A DNA stretch of 16,031 nt from Magnetovibrio sp. (GTDB taxonomy: Bacteria > Pseudomonadota > Alphaproteobacteria > Rhodospirillales > Magnetovibrionaceae), in assembly GCA_016763895.1 (NCBI GenBank), contig JAESSV010000267.1, positions 1-16,031 of the forward strand. The letters are read 5' to 3'. The notes beneath the pieces are model-generated. The model worked only from the letters and a program-made list of their open reading frames with translations. It had not been told where the DNA came from and searched no databases. This document shows, piece after piece, positions 1-7,350 of the stretch (the first letter of the stretch is position 1; the number at the start of each line of letters is the position of its first letter). The position numbers were made by a program, and so were the translations under genes.

Positions 1-213
1 ATTTGGCCAGATATGGATGGTGAAAGTTTAAAGTCTTATTGCGTTAGTCAAGGATATTGCGTGGTCGAAACTTATGTTCGTCCGTTGACGCATCGAATTT
101 TGCCGTGGCGGCCTTTTACGTGTGTAGAAGCCGTCAAACGTGCCTTGGGCGTGTATAGTCGGGGGATATTTACCCCTTGGCAGCTCTATAAATTTCTAAA
201 ACGAGCAAATTAG
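1..213 (+). CDS. C-terminal part of a small phage protein, possibly papain-like
   Basis: The frame is open from the first base. The first ATG (base 13) has no room for a visible ribosome binding site, so I treat this as the 3' part of a gene starting outside the window. The last 40 residues contain a Cys followed by an amphipathic helix (TCVEAVKRALG) and a C-terminal TPWQLYKFL segment. I recognise this general pattern from small podovirus proteins encoded just upstream of the portal. The Cys at a helix start, with a His about 12 residues before it, could fit a permuted papain or NlpC/P60-like fold, but that is inference only. It is followed by a promoter-like sequence and a terminator, so it may end the preceding transcription unit. 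Function unknown. Confidence 0.6.
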   Translation: MWPDMDGESLKSYCVSQGYCVVETYVRPLTHRILPWRPFTCVEAVKRALGVYSRGIFTPWQLYKFLKRAN

Positions 214-226
214 ATGAAAATATTCC

Positions 227-255
227 TTGACTATTCCAAAGCAATGAGATATTAA
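227..255 (+). promoter_or_regulatory. Candidate sigma-70-type promoter before the structural genes
   Basis: TTGACT at 227-232 (five of six matches to the -35 consensus) is separated by exactly 17 bases from TATTAA at 250-255 (four of six matches to the -10). The predicted start of transcription is near 262. It lies in a non-coding gap just after the preceding gene and about 30 bases before an intrinsic terminator. Found by eye only; not proven. Confidence 0.4.
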
Positions 256-290
256 TCCTCTTAACGAAAAGCCACACGTACGTCCAAAGC

Positions 291-320
291 AAACCCGGAG
301 ATGATCTTCGGGTTTTTTTT
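291..320 (+). terminator. Intrinsic terminator upstream of the pre-portal gene
   Basis: The arms AAACCCGGAGA (291-301) and TCTTCGGGTTT (305-315) pair almost perfectly, with one G-T wobble, around a TGA loop. A run of eight T follows at 313-320. The next start codon is only 33 bases downstream, so a promoter is unlikely to fit between this terminator and the gene at 353. Confidence 0.85.
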
Positions 321-352
321 GCGTCTAACCCACAAATCAGGAGAATTAAATC

Positions 353-559
353 ATGGGCGGAATGTTCTCGGCTCCAAAACCACCCTCTATGTCGGCCTCC
401 GAATCCGTGCCCGATGTCGCCAAACAAAACGAAAAATTGCGCCTTGATGCAATGGACCGACATCGTCGCGGACGGGCAGGAACCATCGTTACATCAGATC
501 GAGGCTTGTTCACCAAAACTGATGATGCCCCGAAAAAGAAAACATTATTGGGAGAATAA
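353..559 (+). CDS. Small pre-portal phage protein
   Basis: This 68-residue protein starts at an ATG with AGGAGA about eight bases upstream and ends two bases before the portal start, so the two genes are probably translationally coupled. It opens with MGGMFSAPKPP, continues into a charged stretch, and ends with an RRGRAGTIVTS motif, a spacer and KKKTLLGE. Small proteins with a GRAATIL-like core and a terminal KTLLG are common immediately before the portal gene in podoviral genomes; this statement is from memory of the family. No transmembrane segment or catalytic motif is visible. It is probably a minor head or connector-associated component, but the function is not established. Confidence 0.75.
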   Translation: MGGMFSAPKPPSMSASESVPDVAKQNEKLRLDAMDRHRRGRAGTIVTSDRGLFTKTDDAPKKKTLLGE

Positions 560-561
560 TC

Positions 562-2256
562 ATGAAGGAGCAAAAAACTAAATTGACCCCCGAACGTGTC
601 ATTCGCACCTATGAAAATGCCAAAGAACGGCGCAGGCTTTGGGAAGCCCATTGGACCGAATGTTACGACTATGCCCTGCCTTTGCGGGCCATACGTCAGC
701 AATCGGGAGCGAAAACAGCCGATAAGTTGTTTGACGGCACAGCCCCAGATGCGGTGGATCAATTGGCCGCAAGTTTACTGGCGAACTTAACACCGCCCTG
801 GTCGAAATGGGTTGGCCTTATGGCCGGCAGCGAAGTCACCCCCGAAGAGGCCAAATTGATGGGGCCAAATTTGGAAAAGCTGACGAAAACGCTTCAATTC
901 CATTTTGACCGCTCAAATTTTGCCATTGAAATTCATCAATGTTTTTTGGACTTGGTCACGGCGGGTACGGCGTGTTTGATGCTGGAAGAAAGTGCATTGG
1001 GACAACCATCTGCTTTTCAGTTTACGGCGGTGCCTTTATTTGATGTTGTGTTCGAAGACAGTGCCGGGGGCCGTTTGGACGGCACCTTGCGCCGCATGGA
1101 ACTTACCCCTCGTGAATTGAAAAAACGGTACCCCAATGCCCCATCCTTGGGGGTTGAAAATGATGCATCCCGTCATCATGATACGGTACGCATCAACGTG
1201 ATCGAAGCGGTCATTCCAGACGATCATGGCTATGCCTATATGGCCGTAGCCGAAGCGACGTCTGGCATTGTGAATGAACCCACAAAATTGGCAGAAGGCC
1301 GTTTTGAAAGTTCACCGTTCATCAATTTCAGATGGTTAAAAGCACCGGGTGAAATTTACGGTCGATCACCGGTTATGAAAGCCTTGCCCGATATCAAAAC
1401 CGTCAACAAAGTGGTCGAATTGGTTTTGAAAAATGCTTCGATTTCGGTGACCGGTATTTGGCAGGCCGAAGACGACGGCGTCTTAAACCCCGCCAACATT
1501 AAATTGGTGCCGGGGGCAATCATTCCCAAAGCAGTCGGTTCCAAAGGGCTTACGGCTCTTGAAGCACCGGGTCAATTTGACACCTCAAACATCATTCTGG
1601 CGGATATGAGAAACCGCATTCAACGGGCCTTGATGGCTGATAAATTGGGAACAACCGCAAATGGCGACATGAGCGCGACGGAAGTTCTTGAGCGTGCAGC
1701 AGAAACGGCCAGGTCATTGGGGGCAACTTATGGACGGTTGCAATCTGAGCTGCTGACCCCTCTTGTGGAACGCGCCATGTCAATTTTGCGGCGTCGTGGC
1801 GAGGTGCCGCCGGTGCTCATTGATGGACGTACCGTTGATGTTGATTACAAATCACCACTGGCCCGACGACAGGCCAAAGAAGATGCCCAAAATATATTGC
1901 TGTGGGTAAATGCGGTGCAAAGTTTGGGCGGTAATGCTCAATCAATTATTGATGTCACAAAAACGGCTCGGTGGCTGGCCCGAACATTTAGCGTCCCCGA
2001 TGAATTGTTGTTGCCAGAAGGGCAATCCAATCCAACCCCCAACACGGGTGGTTTAAATCCTGACTTGATCCAGCAACTGACAGGGTTGGCCAAAAATATA
2101 ATTCAAGATCAACCAAGCGTTCAGGCAGATCAATCGTTGGCCACGGCTGTCGCTCCACTGGACAGCGCGAATGCCCCACCCGTCCCCGCCACGCCAAATG
2201 TTCCCGGTGCGGGTGGTTTAAATGGCATGGTAAAGGGGCCGGGTAATGTCAGATAA
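562..2256 (+). CDS. Portal (head-to-tail connector) protein, T7 gp8-like
   Basis: At 564 residues this is close to T7 gp8 (536). The N-terminus, with a Tyr-Glu-Asn helix, ERRRLWEAHWTEC and YDYALPLR, is typical of the podoviral head-to-tail connector family (Pfam PF12236). The family domain appears to run to about residue 490 and is followed by a Pro/Ala/Asn-rich low-complexity tail (about 500-560). Portal proteins form the dodecameric ring at one capsid vertex that nucleates assembly, anchors the terminase during packaging and passes DNA to the tail. The start is supported by GGGAGA at 550-555. The gene overlaps the next by 11 bases and lies in the expected connector-scaffold-capsid order. 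No frameshift or missing segment is evident. Confidence 0.93.
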   Translation: MKEQKTKLTPERVIRTYENAKERRRLWEAHWTECYDYALPLRAIRQQSGAKTADKLFDGTAPDAVDQLAASLLANLTPPWSKWVGLMAGSEVTPEEAKLMGPNLEKLTKTLQFHFDRSNFAIEIHQCFLDLVTAGTACLMLEESALGQPSAFQFTAVPLFDVVFEDSAGGRLDGTLRRMELTPRELKKRYPNAPSLGVENDASRHHDTVRINVIEAVIPDDHGYAYMAVAEATSGIVNEPTKLAEGRFESSPFINFRWLKAPGEIYGRSPVMKALPDIKTVNKVVELVLKNASISVTGIWQAEDDGVLNPANIKLVPGAIIPKAVGSKGLTALEAPGQFDTSNIILADMRNRIQRALMADKLGTTANGDMSATEVLERAAETARSLGATYGRLQSELLTPLVERAMSILRRRGEVPPVLIDGRTVDVDYKSPLARRQAKEDAQNILLWVNAVQSLGGNAQSIIDVTKTARWLARTFSVPDELLLPEGQSNPTPNTGGLNPDLIQQLTGLAKNIIQDQPSVQADQSLATAVAPLDSANAPPVPATPNVPGAGGLNGMVKGPGNVR

Positions 2257-2536
2257 CAAAACCGGATGGTCGTGGTTCGAGCGTGATAACGCTGGCGACA
2301 AGACCGAATTGGAAAGCTCGAAATTACCCGATATTGCCCTTGATCTACGCGCGGCTTATGCGCGGTGTTTTTCAACGGACGCCGGGAAAACCGTACTCAA
2401 ACATTTGCAAGCCATTAGCCTGGATAGGGCTTTTGGACCGGACACAACAACCGAAATGTTGCGCCATATTGAAGGCCAAAGGCATTTGGTTTCCTACATA
2501 AAAAAGCAAACCGAATATGGTCGCAAGGGCCAATAA
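2246..2536 (+). CDS. Bbp19-like small phage protein
   Basis: This 96-residue protein begins inside the end of the portal gene (11-base overlap) with AAAGGGG at 2232-2238 as ribosome binding site, which indicates translational coupling. From about residue 30 it shows the pattern of the Bbp19 family of podoviral proteins: an AYARCFSTDAGKTVLKHLQ helix, a central DRAFG, then a C-terminal EGQRHLVSYIKK helix. It is likely all-helical and soluble. In related phages it lies between portal and scaffold or capsid genes, which fits here. Its precise role is unknown; a minor head or connector role is inferred from position. Confidence 0.7.
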   Translation: MSDNKTGWSWFERDNAGDKTELESSKLPDIALDLRAAYARCFSTDAGKTVLKHLQAISLDRAFGPDTTTEMLRHIEGQRHLVSYIKKQTEYGRKGQ

Positions 2537-2571
2537 AACGTCACGTAAAACTTAAACTCAAGGAGAATATA

Positions 2572-3243
2572 ATGATAAATAACGATTCACCAGACGGTGC
2601 TCAAAACGGACAACCCTCATGGTTACCGCGCAAATTTTGGGATGAAAGAACAGGCCAACCCAGAACCGAAGAATTGTCGCGGTCTTATCAAGAACTGGAA
2701 CGTAAATCTCGTGCACCGTTATCAAGCGATCACCCGCTTACGGCTCGGGATTATAAACTAGAGCTGCAAGAGTTGTTGGAACTTGATGATAACGTCAACG
2801 ACCAAATGTTTGCCAAAGGATTTTCAAATACACAGGCTCAATTGGTATATGACCTGGCTCATGAAAAATTAGCTCCCATCTTTCACGATTACCAACGGCA
2901 AGCGGATGAACAAAGGGATTCCGCAGATTTAGTGAGCCATTTTGGAAGCCAGGAACGGTTCATGGCCATTCGTCCACAACTTAAAGCCTGGGGCGAAAGC
3001 AACTTGGACCGTCATGTATTTGATACCCTTTCCGGGACATCAAAAGGTGTCATTGCCCTTCATGGAATGATGCAAAATCGTGAGCCTGGTCTGAGCCGTG
3101 AAAGCACCAATATTTCTGGTGCTAACGAAAAAGAATTGCGGGCTATGATGAACGATCCGAAATATTGGCGCGATCGTGACCCGGCCGCTGTGTCACGCGT
3201 CAAAGAAGGATTCAAATCTTTATACCCCGAAGGTGTCGTGTAA
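2572..3243 (+). CDS. Capsid scaffolding (assembly) protein
   Basis: This 223-residue, highly charged, helix-rich protein lies between portal and coat genes, where podoviruses encode their internal scaffold. AAGGAGA at 2560-2566 sets the start. The N-terminal 45 residues contain LPRKFWDERTGQPR and a SYQELERK helix, a pattern typical of podoviral scaffold-like proteins. The centre (about 60-120) is predicted to be long helices. The C-terminus has a MMNDPKYWRDRD motif and ends in a short basic-hydrophobic helix (VKEGFKSLYPEG), which in other scaffolds binds the coat protein. Scaffolds guide coat polymerisation and leave before DNA fills the head. The next gene is separated by a long structured leader. 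Confidence 0.8.
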   Translation: MINNDSPDGAQNGQPSWLPRKFWDERTGQPRTEELSRSYQELERKSRAPLSSDHPLTARDYKLELQELLELDDNVNDQMFAKGFSNTQAQLVYDLAHEKLAPIFHDYQRQADEQRDSADLVSHFGSQERFMAIRPQLKAWGESNLDRHVFDTLSGTSKGVIALHGMMQNREPGLSRESTNISGANEKELRAMMNDPKYWRDRDPAAVSRVKEGFKSLYPEGVV

Positions 3244-3589
3244 CCCGGACCCTAAATTCAATAGAAACTTGATCCGGTAAGCCTTGCCCATTTTGTGTCA
3301 TGGATGGGCAAGGTTCAAGGTGGTGAGCGCGCTGTATTCGCAGTTCCCCCTTTTGTCGCGAGCGTTGGCCATCCCCTCGCCAACGCTCGCGATATTTTTT
3401 AGGTCCTTTAAACCAACCAATTGATCCGCGTCGGCTAACCGTGTGTCGAGCCTTTTAGGGCTCAACTTTCAGCACGGCCCGAAAGGGTTTTTATGTGTGT
3501 GAACGGGCGGCAAGGGAGTTCTAGGCCCTTTGCCATAACCCTAGTTTAGACGCATTTTCATTCTCACATCAATTAACAAGGAGAAAGAC
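3244..3589 (+). promoter_or_regulatory. Gene-free hairpin-rich leader of the capsid gene
   Basis: No credible gene lies in these 346 bases. At least five hairpins can be drawn. H1 pairs 3282-3291 with 3304-3313 (10 bp, 12-base loop). H2 pairs 3356-3369 with 3379-3392 (14 bp) and is followed by a T run. H3 pairs 3448-3453 with 3458-3463 around a TTTA loop. H4 pairs 3476-3480 with 3485-3489 around a GAAA tetraloop and leads into TTTTT. H5 pairs 3509-3516 with 3526-3534, with one bulged T. The coat gene's AAGGAGA ribosome site follows at 3578-3584. A regulatory, processing or stabilising role for coat mRNA is inferred from this structure and position. Confidence 0.6.
3356..3400 (+). terminator. 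Intrinsic terminator between scaffold and capsid genes
   Basis: The arms TCGCGAGCGTTGG (3356-3368) and CCAACGCTCGCGA (3380-3392) are perfectly complementary. One further C-G pair can close a nine-base loop. The sequence TATTTTTT follows at 3393-3400. This is among the strongest hairpins in the window. It would reduce read-through from the portal and scaffold genes into the coat gene, unless it is antiterminated or mainly protects an mRNA 3' end. Confidence 0.8.
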
Positions 3590-4411
3590 ATGTCGACTTC
3601 AGTCGCTAAGTCATTCGTAAAGCATTTCCAAGCGGAAGTGCATATGCAGTACCAAAATATGGGCTCGAAACTCCGTAATACCGTTCGCTCGAAAAACGGT
3701 ATTATTGGTTCGACCACAACCTTCCAAAAAGTTGGCAAGGGCACAGCAAGCACCAAAGCGCGTCATGGTAAAGTCCCTGTGATGAACGTTGATCATACGC
3801 CGATCGAAATCAGTCTTTATGACTATTACGCGGGCGATTGGGTCGATCAGCTGGACGAGCTTAAAAATAACAACAATGAACAAGAAATTGTGGCGCGGGC
3901 CGGTGCATATGCATTGGGTCGTAAAACCGATGAATTGATCATTACGGAACTGGATAAATCCACAAACTACGCGGGCGTGGGTACCGATGGTTTGACCAAA
4001 GCCAAGGTTCTCAACGCGTTTGAAATGTTGGGTGAATCCGATGTTCCAGACGATGGCGAACGCTATGCCATTATCGGTTGGAAACAATGGTCAGATTTAT
4101 TGAGCATTCCAGAATTCGCCAATGCCGATTACATCGGTAAAGACGAATTGCCTTGGAAAGGTACCCAAGCCAAACGTTGGTTGGGCGCTTTGTGGATGCC
4201 GCATTCCGGCCTGACAAAAGATGCGACAAACATCCGTTATTGTTATTGGTACCACAAAACCGCCATCGGTCATGCTGTGGGTTCTGACGTAAAAACAGAT
4301 GTCAGCTGGCACGGTGATCGTGCGGCTCACTTTATCAACAACTCAATGAGCCAGGGCGCTGGAATGATCGATACCTCCGGTGTCGTTTCCTTGCGCTGCC
4401 TCGAAGTCTAA
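3590..4411 (+). CDS. Major capsid (coat) protein
   Basis: This 273-residue protein follows the scaffold gene, has a strong ribosome site (AAGGAGA, 3578-3584), and resembles the compact podoviral coat family with an HK97-type fold (Phage_capsid_2-like). Characteristic features are the N-terminal FVKHFQAEVHMQYQNMGSKL region, the middle VDHTPIEISLYDYYAGDWVDQLDELK (about residues 66-92) that should form the E-loop to spine-helix region, and a long A-domain running to the C-terminus. It builds the icosahedral shell around the portal. The small size and good Shine-Dalgarno site fit a highly expressed gene. The next gene begins 14 bases downstream and a terminator follows that gene, so coat and companion form one module. 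Confidence 0.88.
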   Translation: MSTSVAKSFVKHFQAEVHMQYQNMGSKLRNTVRSKNGIIGSTTTFQKVGKGTASTKARHGKVPVMNVDHTPIEISLYDYYAGDWVDQLDELKNNNNEQEIVARAGAYALGRKTDELIITELDKSTNYAGVGTDGLTKAKVLNAFEMLGESDVPDDGERYAIIGWKQWSDLLSIPEFANADYIGKDELPWKGTQAKRWLGALWMPHSGLTKDATNIRYCYWYHKTAIGHAVGSDVKTDVSWHGDRAAHFINNSMSQGAGMIDTSGVVSLRCLEV

Positions 4412-4425
4412 AGGAGAAATATCTA

Positions 4426-4695
4426 ATGGCTTATGCATCAAAAGACTTGAGCGTTCTCGCTTATGCCAACGGTTTTACGTTGTGGCATTATTCAACCCTC
4501 GACATTGCCACGGTCGTGGACACAGCAGGTTATTTCAATGACGCAGCAGACATGTTGCGGGTTGGCGATATCGTTGTGGCCAATGTGGACACTGCCGGCG
4601 TTCCCGGCGGTGGTATGTTCCTTGTGAACGCAAATGCCTTAGGCATCGTAGACGTTGCCGACATGACCCAAATTGGGGCTGTTAATACCGACTAA
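4426..4695 (+). CDS. Small capsid-adjacent protein, possible decoration protein
   Basis: This 89-residue protein starts 14 bases after the coat gene with AAGGAGA at 4411-4417. It is acidic and has no transmembrane segment. The core GYFNDAADMLRVGDIVVANVD (about 35-55) followed by a Gly-rich turn and MFLVNANALG looks like a small beta-barrel. I recognise the YFNDA..MLRVGD pattern in small phage proteins encoded directly after coat genes. Its position, size and predicted beta structure suggest a capsid cement, decoration or head-fibre protein; this is inference, since no decoration protein with a known structure can be matched by eye. A strong terminator follows 17 bases later. Confidence 0.7.
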   Translation: MAYASKDLSVLAYANGFTLWHYSTLDIATVVDTAGYFNDAADMLRVGDIVVANVDTAGVPGGGMFLVNANALGIVDVADMTQIGAVNTD

Positions 4696-4711
4696 ACATC
4701 TTGAGGCAGGT

Positions 4712-4745
4712 ATGGGGGCAAGTATAACTTGCCCCCATTTCCTTA
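4712..4745 (+). terminator. Intrinsic terminator after the capsid module
   Basis: A perfect 12-bp stem, ATGGGGGCAAGT (4712-4723) with ACTTGCCCCCAT (4727-4738), closes a three-base loop (ATA). The following tract TTTCCTTATT is only moderately T-rich, so termination may be partial. Its position right after the coat module parallels the T7 T-phi terminator after gene 10, a comparison from known T7 biology. Confidence 0.75.
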
Positions 4746-4773
4746 TTACCACTTGTATTTGTTATATTATTTA

Positions 4774-4805
4774 TCTTTAACTAAATTTAGTTAATAATTT
4801 TTTTC
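4774..4805 (+). promoter_or_regulatory. AT-only palindrome with adjoining T tract
   Basis: TTAACTAAATTTAGTTAA (4777-4794) is a perfect 18-base palindrome. It is followed by TAATTTTTTT, and its left edge overlaps TCTTTAAC (4774-4781), which resembles a boxA core. It lies in the AT-rich 148-base gap between the capsid-module terminator and the tail genes. It could be an operator, a weak terminator or part of an antitermination site. No convincing -35/-10 pair could be assigned here. Confidence 0.45.
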
Positions 4806-4843
4806 GACCCCATCTACCACCCCAAAATGTGAGGAGACATTCC

Positions 4844-5410
4844 ATGGCCATCAGTTCCATAGCCCTTTGTTCGCGTGCCTTGTTAAAAACAGGTTGCCGT
4901 TCGATCACGTCCTTTGACGAAGGCACGGCCGAAGCCGAAGTCGCGGGTAATCTTTATGACACCACACGGGATGCATTGTTGTCCGCACACCCCTGGAGCT
5001 TTGCGACGGCTCAGGCCACCTTGGCCCGCCTGGATGTTCAGCCTGTGGCTGACTATACCCATGCATACCAATTGCCCTCAGGTTTTTTGCGAGCATTATC
5101 GGCCGGCGCCGGACGAGGGCGTGGTTTAGATTATCGCATTCAAGAACGCCGCCTCCATACTCACTCGACTGAAGTGGTGTTAACGTACGTGTTTCGGCCA
5201 GACGAAACAGAATTTCCACCCTTCTTTGATCAAATTTTGATTGCGCGTTTGGCGGCAGAATTTTGCATTCCCTTGACCGATAGCACCAGCCGTTCAGTAG
5301 CTTTGAGATCGATTGCGAAGGAAGAATTTAGACGGGCGCGCTTAATCGATTCTCAACAAGACACCCCGTCAGTTTTGGATGATTACACCTTGATAGGAGC
5401 GCGAAACTGA
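4844..5410 (+). CDS. Tail tubular protein A (adaptor), T7 gp11-like
   Basis: I choose the ATG at 4844 because GAGGAGA at 4831-4837 sits just before it; an in-frame GTG at 4829 would start on top of that ribosome site. The 188-residue product is close to T7 gp11 (196). It opens with MAISSIALCSRALLKTGCRSITSF, then EVAGNLYDTTRDALLSAHPWSFA, the hallmark of the podoviral tail tube A family (Pfam PF17212): helices that pack under the portal, followed by a small beta region (about 55-120) and a C-terminal helix. It forms the ring joining portal and nozzle. Its stop codon overlaps the start of the tail tube B gene by one base, so the pair is translationally coupled. Confidence 0.9.
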   Translation: MAISSIALCSRALLKTGCRSITSFDEGTAEAEVAGNLYDTTRDALLSAHPWSFATAQATLARLDVQPVADYTHAYQLPSGFLRALSAGAGRGRGLDYRIQERRLHTHSTEVVLTYVFRPDETEFPPFFDQILIARLAAEFCIPLTDSTSRSVALRSIAKEEFRRARLIDSQQDTPSVLDDYTLIGARN

Positions 5411-7317
5411 TGGCTCGTATTTATGCTTTTAAAACCAGTTTTACGTCAGGTGAAATGTCGGGCTATATGTCCGGGCGCGGGGATCTGAGCTCGTATGATA
5501 ATGGAGCGTCAAAGCTACAGAATATTTTTGTCATGCCAACGGGCGGTATAAATCGCCGGGCCGGTTTGCGTTATGTGGATACGCTTGCCAGCGAAGGTCG
5601 TTTGGTCACATTTGAATTCAATACTGAACAAGTCTACCTGATGGTGTTTCGTGAAAACGTCATAGATATTTTCAAAAACGGCGTGAAAGAAGCAACGATC
5701 AATGCGACGCCGTGGACACTTGCCCAGATTAAATCCATAAATTGGGTGCAAAGTGCCGACACATTGTTGGTCGTGCACCCAGATGTGAAACCTAAAAAAA
5801 TTACCCGTGACAAAGCCGGAACCTGGTCCATTGTGGACTGGACGTATTTTGTCAAAGATAAAGTCAAATATCAGCCCTATCACAAGTTTGCCAATGATGA
5901 GGTGACGATGGCGGCTTCTGGGACGTCGGGATCGATCACCCTGACGGCGTCTGCTGCTGTGTTTGATTTAACCAAACACGTGGGCACACGTTTTCGATTG
6001 CAAAAAAAGGAAGTTGAAATTACGGCTGTGGCCAGTGCGACGTCTGCGACCGCTTTGGTCAAGGCAACACTAGCTGCGACCGCCGCCAGCAAGGACTGGG
6101 AAGAGCAAGCTTTTTCAGACGTAAGAGGATGGCCGACGTCTATTTGTTACCACCAAGATCGCATGGTCATTGGTGGATCAAGGGATCTTCCCAATCGCTT
6201 GTGGATGTCAAAATCGTCTGACCTTGTTAATTTTGATTTGGCGACGGGTTTGGATGACGAAGCCATTGAATTTTCCATTTTGTCCGATCAGGTGAATGCC
6301 ATTCGCGCGGTATTTTCGGGTCGTCATTTACAAATCTTTACGTCTGGTGCGGAATGGATGGTGACCGGTGAGCCATTGACACCGAGCAATATTCAATTGA
6401 AACGGCAAACGCGTGTGGGCTCGCCGCTGGACAGAACCGTGCGGCCTTCTGATGTTGATGGGGCAACGGTTTTTGTATCAAGGATCGGTGATGAATTGCG
6501 TGAGTTTTTGTTCACCGATTCTGAACAAGCCTATCGCTCGGGTGATCTGGCTACGTTGAGCCGCCATATGGTCAATACGCCTCAGGATCAAGAATATGAT
6601 TCGCCCCGGCGGCACATGCATATCATCATGCAAGATGGCACCATGTCTTCGCTAACATTGTATCGAAATGAAAAAGTTTCGGCATGGTCTCAACAATTAA
6701 CGGCTGGAAAGTTTGTGTCTTTGGCCCTGGTCGGATCGATTGTGTATTGCCTTGTTGAACGGGCCGGACGTTTTTTTATAGAAACATTTGATGATGATTA
6801 CAATGTGGACGCGGGCTTAAAAGGCACCAGCACGACAGCAAAATCGACTTGGTCAGGCTTAAATCATTTGGACGGAAGAACCGTAAAGATTGTGGCTGAT
6901 GGGGCACCCGTGCGAGATTCCATAGTCGTGGCCGGAGCCATTACGTTAAGCGAACCCGCAAGCTCGGTCGAAATTGGACTTGGGTTTACGCACATCATCC
7001 AACCTTTGCCGCATTACACTGCAAATCCCAGCGGCGGGACTCAAGGCGGACGCATGCGCCCTGTATCCTTTACGTTTCGCTTATTAAACACATCTGCGCT
7101 TCGCATTGATGTTGGTACGGGGCTTCAAGATATTCCGTTTAAACGTTTTGGAAAAAACGTATTGGACCAGCCCGATCCTCCCTTTACCGGAGACAAAACC
7201 GTGCGCGCCTTTGGGTGGAGATTGGGCAGCGTTGAACCGCTATGGCGGATTGAACAAGACACCCCAAGCTCATTCACATTGTTGTCCGTGGCAAGCGAAG
7301 TCAGCTTGAACGGATAA
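5410..7317 (+). CDS. Tail tubular protein B (nozzle), T7 gp12-like
   Basis: This 635-residue protein starts on the last base of the adaptor gene. Its N-terminus is diagnostic of podoviral nozzle and tail-stabilisation proteins: KTSFTSGEMSGYMSGRGDLSSYDNG, then a LQNIFVMPTGGINRRAGLRY segment (about 35-55). Further typical elements are the VYLMVFREN beta strand, WPTSICYHQDRMVIGGS (about 239-255) and LDDEAIEFSILSDQVNAIRAVF, all parts of a beta-propeller-like tube. It is shorter than T7 gp12 (794), so some peripheral loops are probably missing. The hexameric nozzle closes the tail and carries the fibres. The next gene begins 33 bases downstream with its own AGGAG. Confidence 0.92.
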   Translation: MARIYAFKTSFTSGEMSGYMSGRGDLSSYDNGASKLQNIFVMPTGGINRRAGLRYVDTLASEGRLVTFEFNTEQVYLMVFRENVIDIFKNGVKEATINATPWTLAQIKSINWVQSADTLLVVHPDVKPKKITRDKAGTWSIVDWTYFVKDKVKYQPYHKFANDEVTMAASGTSGSITLTASAAVFDLTKHVGTRFRLQKKEVEITAVASATSATALVKATLAATAASKDWEEQAFSDVRGWPTSICYHQDRMVIGGSRDLPNRLWMSKSSDLVNFDLATGLDDEAIEFSILSDQVNAIRAVFSGRHLQIFTSGAEWMVTGEPLTPSNIQLKRQTRVGSPLDRTVRPSDVDGATVFVSRIGDELREFLFTDSEQAYRSGDLATLSRHMVNTPQDQEYDSPRRHMHIIMQDGTMSSLTLYRNEKVSAWSQQLTAGKFVSLALVGSIVYCLVERAGRFFIETFDDDYNVDAGLKGTSTTAKSTWSGLNHLDGRTVKIVADGAPVRDSIVVAGAITLSEPASSVEIGLGFTHIIQPLPHYTANPSGGTQGGRMRPVSFTFRLLNTSALRIDVGTGLQDIPFKRFGKNVLDQPDPPFTGDKTVRAFGWRLGSVEPLWRIEQDTPSSFTLLSVASEVSLNG

Positions 7318-7350
7318 CGAAATTAACCACATAAAACAGGAGTTACCGAT

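Noticed and set aside
3304..3402. A 32-codon frame in the capsid leader (MGKVQGGERAVF...).
   Set aside because: It has no ribosome binding site and runs straight through two hairpins, so it reads like chance coding of structured RNA.
4740..4800. A sigma-70 promoter in the AT-rich gap before the tail genes (TTGTAT or TG-T-TATATT).
   Set aside because: No -35/-10 pair with acceptable spacing could be formed, so it is not listed as a promoter.
4829..4843. GTG start adding five residues to tail tubular protein A.
   Set aside because: The GTG precedes and the codons cover the GAGGAGA ribosome site of the ATG at 4844, and family members begin with the MAISSIALC-type end.
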